Origin: FLUQ01 sp031551515
Lineage (GTDB): Bacteria > Desulfobacterota > Desulfovibrionia > Desulfovibrionales > Desulfovibrionaceae
Reading direction: 5' to 3'
DNA: 64,000 nt
Assembly: GCA_031551515.1 (NCBI GenBank)
Contig: JAVBNL010000028.1
Coordinates: 7,077 to 71,076, forward strand
Under the pieces are notes generated by a model. That model did not search any database and had not been told where the DNA came from. It was given only the letters and a program-made list of their open reading frames with translations. Position numbers and translations under genes: made by a program. Of the stretch, positions 43,805-53,227 are shown piece by piece. Position 1 is the first letter of the stretch. Every line of letters begins with the position of its first letter.

Positions 43805-45076
43805 ATGCCGTCAGCAATCGACACCCTGCTTGCCCCCATTCCCCTGCCGCCCGTGTTGCGCGTTACCCAGCGTTACGACCGGCCGCAGGTCGCCGACGTG
43901 GAAAAGGAACTCGCCCGCCTTGTGCGGAAAAAAGGCTGTTTTGCCGCGCTCAAACCGGGCCAGACCGTAGCCATTACCGCAGGCAGCCGGGGCATCACCA
44001 ACCTGCCCCTGATGATCCGCACCCTGGTGCGTGAAGTGAAAGCCCACGGCGGCGTTCCCTTCATCGTCCCGGCCATGGGCAGCCACGGCGGCGCCACCGC
44101 AGAAGGGCAGGTAAAACTCCTGGCCGGACTCGGCATCGACGAACGCAGCATGGAAGCGCCCATCCGCTCGTCCATGGAAACCGTGCTCCTGGGGCTCACC
44201 TCGAACGGCCTGCCCGCGCATATGGACAAGTTCGCTTCCGAAGCGGACGCCATCATCGTCATCAACCGCATCAAAGCGCACACCGCCTTTCGCGGCCCCA
44301 TCGAAAGCGGGCTGCAAAAGATGGTCACCATCGGCCTCGGCAAACAGCGGGGAGCCGACTTCTGCCATGAACAGGGCTTTGCCCACATGGCGGTCAATGT
44401 CCCGGCTATTGCGGAAGTGATTCTGCAGAAGAAGAACTTCCTCTGTCTGGTGGGCATACTTGAAAACGCCTACCACGAAACGGGCCGGCTGGAAGTGCTG
44501 TCCCCCAAGGAAGTGATCGCCCGCGAGCCGGATCTCTTGCAGGAAGCCTGGCGCCTGGCGCCCAAGATTTTCTTTGACGAACTCGACGTGCTGGTTATCG
44601 ACGAGATCGGCAAGGATATCAGCGGCACGGGCTTTGACACCAACGTGGTGGGCCGCTACCACACCACCTGCGCTTCCGGCGGCCCCAGGATCAGCCGGGT
44701 GGCCGCCCTGGACCTGACCGACAAATCCAAAGGCAACGCCAACGGCATCGGCATTTTGGATTTCACCACCAAACGGCTGCACGGCAAGTTCATACCGGAA
44801 CAGACCTATCCCAATTCCCTGACCTCCACCGTGCCGTTGACGGTGAAAATGCCCATGGTGCTTAAAAGCGACCGCCAGGCCATCCAGGCGGCGGTGAAAT
44901 GCTGCAACCCGCCGGACAAGGACGCCATCCGCCTGGTGCGCATCAAAAACACCAATGAGATGGACGAGATCCTCGTCTCCGAAGCGCTGGCCGCATACTG
45001 CAAGGCCCACCCCAACCTTGAAGTGCTGGGCCCGGCAGCGCCCTTCGCCTTCAATGCGGAAGGGAACTTGTGGTAA
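43805..45076 (+). CDS. LarA-like protein (nickel-pincer lactate racemase family)
   Basis: A 423-residue protein, close to the size of LarA. Candidate active-site residues are H94 in MGSHGGATAEG, H159 in RIKAHTAFRG, K172 in SGLQKMVTIG and H188 in DFCHEQGF. The 16-residue gap from K172 to H188 equals that of the cofactor-bearing Lys and nickel His in LarA, as I recall it. LarA homologues interconvert 2-hydroxy acid stereoisomers. The larB/larC/larE cofactor genes are not in the window. The start is chosen after the MBL gene stop; the ribosome site is weak. Confidence 0.72.
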   Translation: MPSAIDTLLAPIPLPPVLRVTQRYDRPQVADVEKELARLVRKKGCFAALKPGQTVAITAGSRGITNLPLMIRTLVREVKAHGGVPFIVPAMGSHGGATAEGQVKLLAGLGIDERSMEAPIRSSMETVLLGLTSNGLPAHMDKFASEADAIIVINRIKAHTAFRGPIESGLQKMVTIGLGKQRGADFCHEQGFAHMAVNVPAIAEVILQKKNFLCLVGILENAYHETGRLEVLSPKEVIAREPDLLQEAWRLAPKIFFDELDVLVIDEIGKDISGTGFDTNVVGRYHTTCASGGPRISRVAALDLTDKSKGNANGIGILDFTTKRLHGKFIPEQTYPNSLTSTVPLTVKMPMVLKSDRQAIQAAVKCCNPPDKDAIRLVRIKNTNEMDEILVSEALAAYCKAHPNLEVLGPAAPFAFNAEGNLW

Positions 45077-45102
45077 GGTGACCCCCCTTGACCCCGCGAT
45101 AT

Positions 45103-45143
45103 GGCGAAGGCCGTTTTCCGTGTTGCGGAAAACGGCCTTCGCC
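45103..45143. terminator. Bidirectional hairpin between convergent genes
   Basis: An 18-bp perfect stem, GGCGAAGGCCGTTTTCCG and its complement, with a 5-base loop TGTTG. It lacks a T run, but lies between the LarA-like gene (+) and the gamma subunit (-). It could end both transcripts or stabilise their ends. Confidence 0.65.
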
Positions 45144-45151
45144 TATACGGG

Positions 45152-45202
45152 TTCCAAGGGGCCTAGCCCCTTGGCGGGGTGCAGGGGCAGCGCCCCTGCT
45201 CT
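45152..45202. repeat. GC-rich hairpin repeat, copy 3
   Basis: CCAAGGGGC-cta-GCCCCTTGG followed by GCAGGGGC-agc-GCCCCTGC. Same words as copies near 566-615 and 23989-24092. Confidence 0.65.
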
Positions 45203-45209
45203 CGTCTTC

Positions 45210-45742
45210 TCACGCGGCGCGGTCGAAACCGGCGCGCAGGGCTTCGCTGTTCTTGGCGATGAGCGATTCTTTCAGCACGTGGTGCAGCGCGTTTTGCACC
45301 GCTTCCAGGGGCATCACGTTTGTCGCTTTGATATACGCGCCCAGCGCCACCATGTTGACCATGCGGGCGTTGCCCAATTCGTTGGCGATGTCGTTGGCCG
45401 CGATGAGCACGGTGCGGATGCGGCCTTTTTCCACCAGGTCCTTGTCAATGAGCGAGGAGTTCACGACCTGCACGCCGCCATCTTCCAGCCGGGGCTGAAA
45501 TTTTTCCAAGGACGGCTGGTTAAGCGCGATGATGCTTTTGGGCCGCTGAATGATCGGGGAGCCGATCTCTTCGTCAGAGACGACAACGGTGCAGTTGGCC
45601 GTGCCGCCGCGCATTTCCGGGCCGTACACGGGAATGAAGGTCACGTTGAGGTTCGAATCCATACCCGCGTAGGCGAGCAGGTTGCCGATCAGCATGACCC
45701 CCTGCCCGCCGAACCCGGCCATGATCACGTCCTGGTAGAGTT

Positions 45743-45746
<4 letters not shown>
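45210..45746 (-). CDS. 2-oxoacid:ferredoxin oxidoreductase, gamma subunit
   Basis: A 178-residue subunit with IMAGFGGQGVMLIGNLLAYA and FIPVYGPEMRGGTANCTVVV, the standard gamma/CoA-binding blocks. It works with the three genes upstream to oxidise a 2-oxo acid to its acyl-CoA, CO2 and reduced ferredoxin. Its start overlaps the beta-subunit stop by four bases. Confidence 0.93.
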
Positions 45747-46593
<847 letters not shown>

Positions 46594-46594
<1 letters not shown>

Positions 46595-47664
46595 TATTTC
46601 CTCCTCAAAGCGTCCAGAATGGGCGCTATGAAATCGTCGGCGCCGGGTATGTCGCCCGGCATGTGCCCGTAAAAGGCGGAATCGGCAACCGTGCGGATGG
46701 CAAGACGCACGTCGTCCACCATCTGGCCGGTGTTGTGTTCGATGGTCAAAAAACGCCGTCCCTGTTTGGCCAGCTCAAGCAGCACGTCGGAAGGGAAGGG
46801 GAACAGGGTGATAGGCCGAACCAACCCCACTTTGTGCCCCTCGCCGCGCAGCTTGCGGATGGCGCTTTTGGCGATGCGGCCCATGGAGCCGTAGGCCACG
46901 ACGATCAGTTCCGCATCGTCGGTCATAAAGCGTTCCGCCCGCGCTTCCGCTTTCATGGCTTCGTATTTGGCCACCAGCTTGCGGTTGTGGGCGGCCAAAG
47001 CGCCTTCTTCCAAAAAGAGCGACTTGACCAGGCGTTTGGCTTTGCCGTGCGTGCCGGCCAGCCACCAGTCTTCCGCCCCGTGGTCGTTGGGCTTGCCCAT
47101 GTCTTTGAGGGTCACGGGCTCTTTCATGGTGCCCACGATGCCGTCGCCCAGCACCAGAACCGGGTTGCGGTATTTGAAGGCCAGATCAAAGGCCTCGCTC
47201 ATCATGTCGTACGCTTCCTGGCAGGTGGAAGGCGCCAGCACCAGGGTGCGGTAGTCGCCGTGGCCGCCGCCGCGCGTGCTCTGAAAATAGTCGCCCTGCG
47301 CCGGGCCGATGTCGCCCAGGCCCGGGCCGCCCCGGTTCATGTTCACGATAACGCCGGGGAGTTCGCTCCCCGCCATGTACGAGATGGCTTCCTGCATCAG
47401 CGAGACGCCGGGGCTGGAAGAGCTGGTCATGGCCCTGATGCCCGCCGAGGCCGCGCCCAGCAGCATGTTGGCGGCCGCCACTTCACTTTCCGCCTGCACG
47501 AAAGAGCCGCCCGACTCAGGCAACGCCTGCGACAGCATTTCCGGTATTTCGTTCTGCGGGGTGATGGGGTAGCCGAAATAGCATTTACAGCCGGCGGCTA
47601 TGGCGCCATAGCCCACGGCCTCGTTACCCTTAATAAAAACCCGTTTCGCTTCGGCTTTGCTCAT
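46594..47664 (-). CDS. 2-oxoacid:ferredoxin oxidoreductase, alpha subunit (VorB/KorA-like)
   Basis: A 356-residue subunit. KRVFIKGNEAVGYGAIAAGC, GYPITPQNEIPEMLSQALPE, SSSPGVSLMQEAISYMAG and EHNTGQMVDDVRLAI are conserved. Separate alpha, beta, gamma and delta genes fit the VOR/KOR group. The remembered annotation of similar genes in sulfate reducers is 3-methyl-2-oxobutanoate dehydrogenase VorB; specificity is not proven by sequence. Confidence 0.92.
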
Positions 47665-47900
47665 TGCGCGCCTCCGCTCTTGTCAGAGCCCTTTTTGGCC
47701 CGGTACACGCGAATGGCGCAGTCCGGGCAGATCAGCGCGCACGATGCGCAACCGGTGCAGGCTTCCATATTCTCCACTTCCACGACCATGTACCCCTGGC
47801 GGTTGAACCGCTTCGACTTTTTTATGATCTTCTTGGGGCACACAGTGGAGCAAAGAAGGCAGCCCTTACAGCGTTCATCTAAAAAAACAACCCGTGCCAT
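47661..47900 (-). CDS. 2-oxoacid:ferredoxin oxidoreductase, delta (ferredoxin) subunit
   Basis: A 79-residue 2[4Fe-4S] protein with CKGCLLCSTVCPKK and CTGCASCALICPDC. It carries electrons from the beta subunit to external ferredoxin. It is the first gene of the four-gene operon; the stop overlaps the alpha start (ATGA). Confidence 0.95.
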   Translation of the reverse strand: MARVVFLDERCKGCLLCSTVCPKKIIKKSKRFNRQGYMVVEVENMEACTGCASCALICPDCAIRVYRAKKGSDKSGGAQ

Positions 47901-48166
47901 GCTGGTTCCTTTATACGCGGACGCTCGTTACGAAAAAAACGGGGCAACCCCGGTTTGCGTCCAATCTGTATCGGCAATGGGTATACTGCTTTTTCAGGCG
48001 GCTGCAAACCCCCATGCATGCGGTTATGCGAGAGTATCTTGCTTTATCTGTTCATGTATGCTTATTATTCCGCAAATTATTTCACAATTTCCGTTCACGC
48101 CGTGAGCAAAGCGCCACCCCTGCGATGTTGACGTTTTGCCCGCCGCAGAACCAGGCCAAGGTGCAT

Positions 48167-49744
48167 ATGCCCAAGAATGTTGATAATACGCCGATGGATG
48201 ACGACATCCTTGATCTTACAGAGGTCGTTGAAGCCGGCAAAACGCTGCCCCCTGACAGCCCCGACTCTATCGGAGCCGATTTCGGCGCCGACCTTGACGC
48301 CCTGCTTGACAGCCTGGCCTCCGATACGGCGGCGGCAGCACCCAAGCCAGCGGCGCCCGTCAAACCCGTGGCCCCTGCAAAACCGGTGGCCGCCCCCATA
48401 GCCGACCAAACCCCGGCGGGTCACGTTGTGGACCCCAACGAAGAACTCGCCATGCCCGGCACGGCGGATATCGATTCGCTTCTGGCCGAACTGGGCGTGG
48501 AACCCACGAAAGCCTCCGCCGCCAAACCCGCGCCCGACCCGGAACCGGACTTCGAGACGGAACCGGAAGATGCGGCGCAGGATGTTCTGCCCGACGATCT
48601 CGCGGCCATGATCGCAGATGCTCCCGCTGCAAAGCCCAAGGCCGCGGCGCCGCCTCCGGCCGACTTGTCCGACGTGGACCTGCCCGCCGCGCAGGCCGAT
48701 ATCGACTCCCTTCTGGCGGAATTGGACAAAACCGCCGCCAAAGAAGCTCCGGCCCCGAAGGCGCCGCTGGATGATCTCCCCGACGACCTGGCCGCCATGA
48801 TCGCCGCCGCTCCCGCGGCACAACCCGTGGCGGAACCGGCCCCGCAGCCGGCTCCGCTGGATGATCTGCCCGATGACCTCGCGGCCATGATCGCAGCGGC
48901 GCCTTCCGCCACCGTTTCGGAAACCGCCCCGGCAGCCGAAGTGTCCCAGAAACCGAAAATCGCCATACGCCCGGCCCCGGCGAAAGAGATCAAAGCCTTC
49001 CCCGTCACGCCGGATCCCGTGGCCGAAGCGCCCGCCCCGGTGGCTGACATCCCCAAAACGGACGGCATCGACCTGAACGAGCTGGACGCCCTGCTTGACG
49101 GCATGCTGGCCGCCGCGCCGCCTTCCGGCGGAGTAAAGGCCGAAGCGCTGCCGGCCCAAGAAGCGGCGGAACCTGAAGGAATCGCCGCGCCCGCATCCTC
49201 CGCGCAGGCCGCGTCTGGCCAGGCGGTCGACCCCGCACTGCTTGACGGCCTGACCGCCCGGATGGATGCGCTGGAGAATGAACTTGCCGCCGTGCAGGCC
49301 GTGCTGGCCGCGGCGGAAGCCGCGCCCCCCGCGGAAGTGGCCGCCGCACCCGCAGAACCGCAGCTTGACAGCGTGCTGCCGAACCTGGCCGCGCTGGAAA
49401 GCGAAGTGGCCGCTCTGCGCGCCGTTGTGGAGGCCGCGCCTGCCGCACAGGCCGCGCCTGACGCCGAAGAGGCGGAAGCGGCCGCTGCCGCCGCCGTGGA
49501 AGTGAAGGTGGAAGAATTGCTCGCGCCCGGCTCTCCGCTGATGGAACGCATCAGCGCGGGCATTGCCGCCGCCGTGCTGACCCGCCTTGGCGCGGGCCTT
49601 GCGGGAGAAGGCGATACGGAAACGGACCCCGCCCTGCTGGCGGCTGCCGAAAACTTCCGCCGTGACCTGGAAAAAACGGCCGCATCCGCCGCCGCCAAGG
49701 TCATACGCGAAGAAATCGTGGCCCTGATGCAAGGCCAAGCCTGA
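48167..49744 (+). CDS. Ala/Pro-rich acidic repeat protein, unknown function
   Basis: About 525 residues, dominated by Ala, Pro, Asp and Glu. Two motif types recur. The first is an acidic amphipathic motif: ADLDALLDSL (41-50), ADIDSLLAEL (100-109 and 177-186), NELDALLDGM (304-313). The second is LPDDLAAMIA (141-150, 204-213, 234-243), twice preceded by PLDD. The C-terminal about 190 residues are helical and probably coiled (RMDALENELAAVQAVLAAAE, then a final helical domain ending EEIVALMQGQA). The first motif recalls the CheY-binding ends of FliM and CheZ. It has no signal peptide. The start at 48167 follows AAGG; an ATG-less extension upstream is unlikely to be coding. Confidence 0.7.
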   Translation: MPKNVDNTPMDDDILDLTEVVEAGKTLPPDSPDSIGADFGADLDALLDSLASDTAAAAPKPAAPVKPVAPAKPVAAPIADQTPAGHVVDPNEELAMPGTADIDSLLAELGVEPTKASAAKPAPDPEPDFETEPEDAAQDVLPDDLAAMIADAPAAKPKAAAPPPADLSDVDLPAAQADIDSLLAELDKTAAKEAPAPKAPLDDLPDDLAAMIAAAPAAQPVAEPAPQPAPLDDLPDDLAAMIAAAPSATVSETAPAAEVSQKPKIAIRPAPAKEIKAFPVTPDPVAEAPAPVADIPKTDGIDLNELDALLDGMLAAAPPSGGVKAEALPAQEAAEPEGIAAPASSAQAASGQAVDPALLDGLTARMDALENELAAVQAVLAAAEAAPPAEVAAAPAEPQLDSVLPNLAALESEVAALRAVVEAAPAAQAAPDAEEAEAAAAAAVEVKVEELLAPGSPLMERISAGIAAAVLTRLGAGLAGEGDTETDPALLAAAENFRRDLEKTAASAAAKVIREEIVALMQGQA

Positions 49745-49835
49745 GGCTTGAACGAACTCTTTTGAGGTCACAAATTGTGATCTCGGAAAAAGTATACCCA
49801 AAAAAAGGGGATGGCCGGCGAGGTTATTCCTTTTT

Positions 49836-49890
49836 CCCGTCCCGGTTTTTGCCATGGTGGCAGGAGCCATTCCCCAGGACGGGTTTTTTT
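49836..49890 (+). terminator. Intrinsic terminator after the repeat protein
   Basis: CCCGTCC pairs with GGACGGG, followed by TTTTTTT. The long loop contains a nested TGCCA-tgg-TGGCA hairpin. It lies about 90 bases downstream of the stop codon. Confidence 0.7.
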
Positions 49891-49927
49891 GTGGGCAAGC
49901 GCGCGTATCGCGGGCAATAGCGTCGTC

Positions 49928-49990
49928 AAAGCGTTTCGCCGCGTCGGTCGAATACCGTAAGAGTATACTCCTTCCGCGGCAAAACGCTTT
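49928..49990. repeat. 63-bp imperfect palindrome
   Basis: AAAGCGTTTCGCCGCG pairs with CGCGGCAAAACGCTTT and the centre is ATAC-cgtaagag-TATAC. It lies between the terminator and the small gene at 50114. It is the third long palindrome with a centre of this type. Confidence 0.7.
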
Positions 49991-50113
49991 TCCTTGCTCT
50001 TGCCTCACGCTCCACGCACTTGCGAAGAAAACGCTCTTCCTTGTCTTTGCCGCGCGCTTCGCATACTTACAAAGAAGCATGTGGCGCACAGCGCCACCGG
50101 CCAGGAGCAACCT

Positions 50114-50368
50114 ATGGAAAAAATAACTAAAGAAGCCATTCAGGTGACGAAAGAAATCGTCGTCAAATTCATTGAGAGCGGCCGCGTCTCGCCCTCCAAT
50201 TTCGAAGAGATCTTTCCCTCGGTGTATCAGGTGGTGCGTTCCACCCTGGTGGATTCCATGCTGCCCCAGCCCGCAAGCAAGGGGCAAAGCCGCCCGAACC
50301 CGGCGGATTATAATAAGCCCGGCGAAATGCAAGACCCCACCATTCCCCAGCCCTTCGGCGGCGAGTAA
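50114..50368 (+). CDS. Small conserved-looking protein, weakly MucR-like
   Basis: An 84-residue protein. The helical N-terminal half (ITKEAIQVTKEIVVKFIESG, then RVSPSNFEEIFPSVYQVVRS) resembles the N-terminal part of MucR/Ros regulators, which read approximately ITADIVAAYVSNNPVPASEL. The zinc-finger half is missing and the tail is Pro/Asn-rich. GGAG stands before the ATG. It lies 3 bases upstream of ubiE and is likely cotranscribed. Function unknown. Confidence 0.6.
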   Translation: MEKITKEAIQVTKEIVVKFIESGRVSPSNFEEIFPSVYQVVRSTLVDSMLPQPASKGQSRPNPADYNKPGEMQDPTIPQPFGGE

Positions 50369-50371
50369 GGC

Positions 50372-51106
50372 GTGGGAAAAGACGACACCGGCAAGACCCA
50401 CGGCGGGCTTGTCTCCGCCATGTTCGGCCGCATCGCGCCGGGTTATGACAAGGCCAACCGCCTGCTCAGCTGCGGCATCGACATCCTGTGGCGCCGCCGC
50501 GTGGTGAAGCGAGTGGCCGCTTCATTCAGCCCCGGCGGCCGCCGCCGCGTGCTTGACCTGGCCGCGGGCACGCTGGACCTTTCGCTCGCCCTTGCCCGCT
50601 CCATTGCGGGCGCGAACGTGCTGGCCCTTGATTTTTGTTTGCCCATGCTGGTCGCGGGCGGCCCAAAACTGCACCGCGCGGACGCGTATACAAGAGGCCG
50701 CGTCAACCGCGCCGCGGGCGACGCCTTTGCCCTGCCGCTGGCCGACGAAAGCGTGGATGCCGTAACCGTGGCTTTCGGCCTGCGCAACATGCTGCCGCAC
50801 CAAGCGGCGCTCTCCGAGGCTTGCCGCGTGCTTTCCCCCGGCGGCAGCCTTTTTGTGCTGGAATTCGGCACCGCAAGCACCCCCTTGTGGGGCGGGCTGT
50901 ACAATTTTTACCTTTCCCGCGCGCTTCCCGCCTTGGGCGGCCTGATCACCGGCGACCGCGAAGCGTACGATTACCTCGCCCGCACCATAACCGCCTTTCC
51001 CGGCGCCGACGGCCTGGCGGATACGATGCGTTCCGCCGGGTTCAGCCATGTGGCCTGGGAAAAACTGTGCGGCGGCATCGTGTACTTGCACAGCGGCCGA
51101 AAATAG
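50372..51106 (+). CDS. ubiE: Demethylmenaquinone methyltransferase (UbiE/MenG)
   Basis: A 244-residue SAM methyltransferase. MFGRIAPGYDKANRLLSCGI, VLDLAAGTLDLSLALARSIA, TVAFGLRNMLPHQAALSEAC and LEFGTASTPLWGGLYNFYL are characteristic. It adds the final methyl group of menaquinone. It starts at GTG three bases after the small upstream gene. mqnB and a polyprenyl synthase follow nearby, so this region serves quinone synthesis. Confidence 0.93.
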   Translation: MGKDDTGKTHGGLVSAMFGRIAPGYDKANRLLSCGIDILWRRRVVKRVAASFSPGGRRRVLDLAAGTLDLSLALARSIAGANVLALDFCLPMLVAGGPKLHRADAYTRGRVNRAAGDAFALPLADESVDAVTVAFGLRNMLPHQAALSEACRVLSPGGSLFVLEFGTASTPLWGGLYNFYLSRALPALGGLITGDREAYDYLARTITAFPGADGLADTMRSAGFSHVAWEKLCGGIVYLHSGRK

Positions 51107-51140
51107 GTAAAAAATTGGTTCACGACAAAGGCAGGATCAC

Positions 51141-52457
51141 ATGAATACTTCGTTTGCCGCCATGCACAATAAAACTGTTCCTGTTGCCGTTGTGGGCCTC
51201 GGGTATGTGGGCCTGCCCCTGGCGGTTGCGCTGGCGCGGCACTTTTCGGTCATCGGCTTTGACATTTCATCGGCCAGGGTTGCGGAACTGGCCGCCGGGC
51301 GCGACCACACCCGCGAAGTGGAAAACGCGGACCTTGCCGCCTGCGGCATCGCGTTTACCACCGATCCGGCAAAACTCGCCGCGGCAGGCGTCATCATCGT
51401 GGCGGTGCCCACCCCGGTGGACACGCACAACAACCCCGACCTCACGCCGGTGAAAAAAGCCTGCGCCACCGTGGGCAAAGCCATGGGCAAAGGCTGCGTG
51501 GTGGTTTTTGAATCCACCGTCTACCCCGGCGTGACCGAAGAAGTCTGCGTGCCCATTCTGGAAAAAGAGTCGGGCCTTGTTTACGGCCGCGATTTTCAGG
51601 TGGGCTATTCGCCCGAGCGCATCAACCCCGGCGACCGCGTGCACACGCTGGAAAACGTGGTGAAAATAGTTGCCGGCGGCGACGAAGCCACAACGGAACT
51701 GCTCTCTCGTGTTTACGGCGCCGTGGTTACGGCGGGCATTCATAAAGCTTCTTCCATCAAAGTAGCAGAAGCGGCCAAGGTCATTGAAAACACCCAGCGC
51801 GACCTGAACATCGCGCTGATGAACGAACTGGCGGTCATTTTCCACAACCTGGGCATAGACACCCTGGATGTGCTTGAAGCCGCCGGCACCAAATGGAACT
51901 TTCTGCCTTTCCGCCCAGGCCTGGTCGGCGGACATTGCATCGGTGTGGACCCTTACTATCTGACCTACAAGGCGCAAGAGAGCGGCTATTCGCCCCAGGT
52001 CATTTTGGCGGGCAGACGCATCAACGACGACATGGGCCGTTATGTGGCCCACACCGCCGTCAAAATGATGATCAAGGCGGGCCGTGCGGTCAAAGGGGCC
52101 AAGGTGGGCGTGCTGGGCCTGACCTTCAAAGAAAACGTGCCCGACCTGCGCAACTCAAAGGTCATCACCATCATCCGCGAGCTGGAAGATTACGGCGCGA
52201 AGGTGCTGACCTGCGACCCCCTGGCGGATACGGCCGAAGCCAAAGCGGAATACGGCATCGATTTGTGCTCTTTCGACGATCTGCGCTCTCTTGATGCGCT
52301 GATTCTGGCCGTGGCGCACGCCGAATACGCCGCCCTTGACCTTGCGGAGCTGAAAAAACGCTTTGCGGACGGGCAAAACGCCGTGCTGCTTGACGTTAAA
52401 AGCTGCTGGAACGCGAAGGCGGCGCGTGATCTCGGTTACGCTCACTGGCGGTTGTGA
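51141..52457 (+). CDS. Nucleotide-sugar (UDP-HexNAc type) 6-dehydrogenase
   Basis: A 438-residue enzyme with NAD site VAVVGLGYVGLPLAVALARH. Other blocks are VPTPVDTHNNPDL, FESTVYPGVTEE, GYSPERINPGD, the catalytic cysteine in LVGGHCIGVDPYYL and LTFKENVPDLRNSK. The last blocks and EVENADLAACGI favour the WbpO/TviB branch (UDP-N-acetylhexosamine to uronic acid) over UDP-glucose dehydrogenase. It feeds surface polysaccharide. Its stop overlaps the mqnB start. Confidence 0.9.
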   Translation: MNTSFAAMHNKTVPVAVVGLGYVGLPLAVALARHFSVIGFDISSARVAELAAGRDHTREVENADLAACGIAFTTDPAKLAAAGVIIVAVPTPVDTHNNPDLTPVKKACATVGKAMGKGCVVVFESTVYPGVTEEVCVPILEKESGLVYGRDFQVGYSPERINPGDRVHTLENVVKIVAGGDEATTELLSRVYGAVVTAGIHKASSIKVAEAAKVIENTQRDLNIALMNELAVIFHNLGIDTLDVLEAAGTKWNFLPFRPGLVGGHCIGVDPYYLTYKAQESGYSPQVILAGRRINDDMGRYVAHTAVKMMIKAGRAVKGAKVGVLGLTFKENVPDLRNSKVITIIRELEDYGAKVLTCDPLADTAEAKAEYGIDLCSFDDLRSLDALILAVAHAEYAALDLAELKKRFADGQNAVLLDVKSCWNAKAARDLGYAHWRL

Positions 52458-53212
52458 TGACGCTTGATGCCCCTCTTGTTTTGTTCGCCGCCACGGGCAT
52501 GGAAATGCAGGCTGTTGCCGCCGGGCTGGGGCCGGACATTCCCGTGCCGCGAACGGGCGAAACCGTTTCGGTGCGGCATAACGGCCGCGCCCTGCTTTTG
52601 GCGGTGACCGGCGTGGGGCCGCTGGCCGCGGCAATGGCCGCCGGCAAAGCGCTGTGCCGAACCCCGGCCCCCGCAGGCTTTATCTGCTGCGGCATCGCGG
52701 GCACCTATGCCGCGCAACTTGCGCCGCTGGGCAGCGTGGTTATCGCCAGCCGTGAAATCTGGCCCGAATACGGTTTGGTCACGGAACGGGGCGTCGACCC
52801 GGTGGCGCTGGGCTTTCCCCTGGCGGGAAGCAAAGACGACACAAACCCGCCGCCGGTTTGGGATACGCTGGAGCTTGACCCGGAAGGGGCCTTCGCGGCC
52901 CTGGGGTTGCCCGGCCCGGCGGCAGGCGACGACGCGGACCCCAGTTTTCCGCTTGTTACGCGCGGTCCCGGCCTGACCGTGGCCGGGGTGTCGGGCACGC
53001 CGAACCGGGCACGGGCGCTTGCGGCCCGTTACGGCGCGTTGACCGAGAATATGGAAGGGTTCCCTCTGGCGCTGGCCGCAAGAGAAGCGGACGTTCCCTT
53101 CATCGAATTGCGGGCCATTTCCAACGTTGTGGGCGAACGCGCGCCGGACGCCTGGAACATGCCCGCCGCGCTGGCCTCTCTCAGCCGTGCGGCGCATCGG
53201 CTATTTTCGTAA
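52457..53212 (+). CDS. mqnB: Futalosine hydrolase
   Basis: A 251-residue nucleosidase of the phosphorylase/MTA-SAH group. VLFAATGMEMQAVAAGL, VTGVGPLAAAMAAGKAL, GIAGTYAAQLAPLGSVVIAS and ENMEGFPLALAAREADVPFIELRAISN (quoted in part) are diagnostic, with the catalytic acid in RAISNVVGERAPD. It releases hypoxanthine in the futalosine route to menaquinone. The start codon overlaps the upstream TGA by one base. Confidence 0.88.
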   Translation: MTLDAPLVLFAATGMEMQAVAAGLGPDIPVPRTGETVSVRHNGRALLLAVTGVGPLAAAMAAGKALCRTPAPAGFICCGIAGTYAAQLAPLGSVVIASREIWPEYGLVTERGVDPVALGFPLAGSKDDTNPPPVWDTLELDPEGAFAALGLPGPAAGDDADPSFPLVTRGPGLTVAGVSGTPNRARALAARYGALTENMEGFPLALAAREADVPFIELRAISNVVGERAPDAWNMPAALASLSRAAHRLFS

Positions 53213-53227
53213 CCGGAGAACGACGAC

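Noticed and set aside
48095..50401. A 768-codon minus-strand frame opposite the repeat protein
   Set aside because: The Gly/Arg/His-rich product is the antisense image of the Ala/Pro-rich protein, and it also runs across a terminator and a palindrome.
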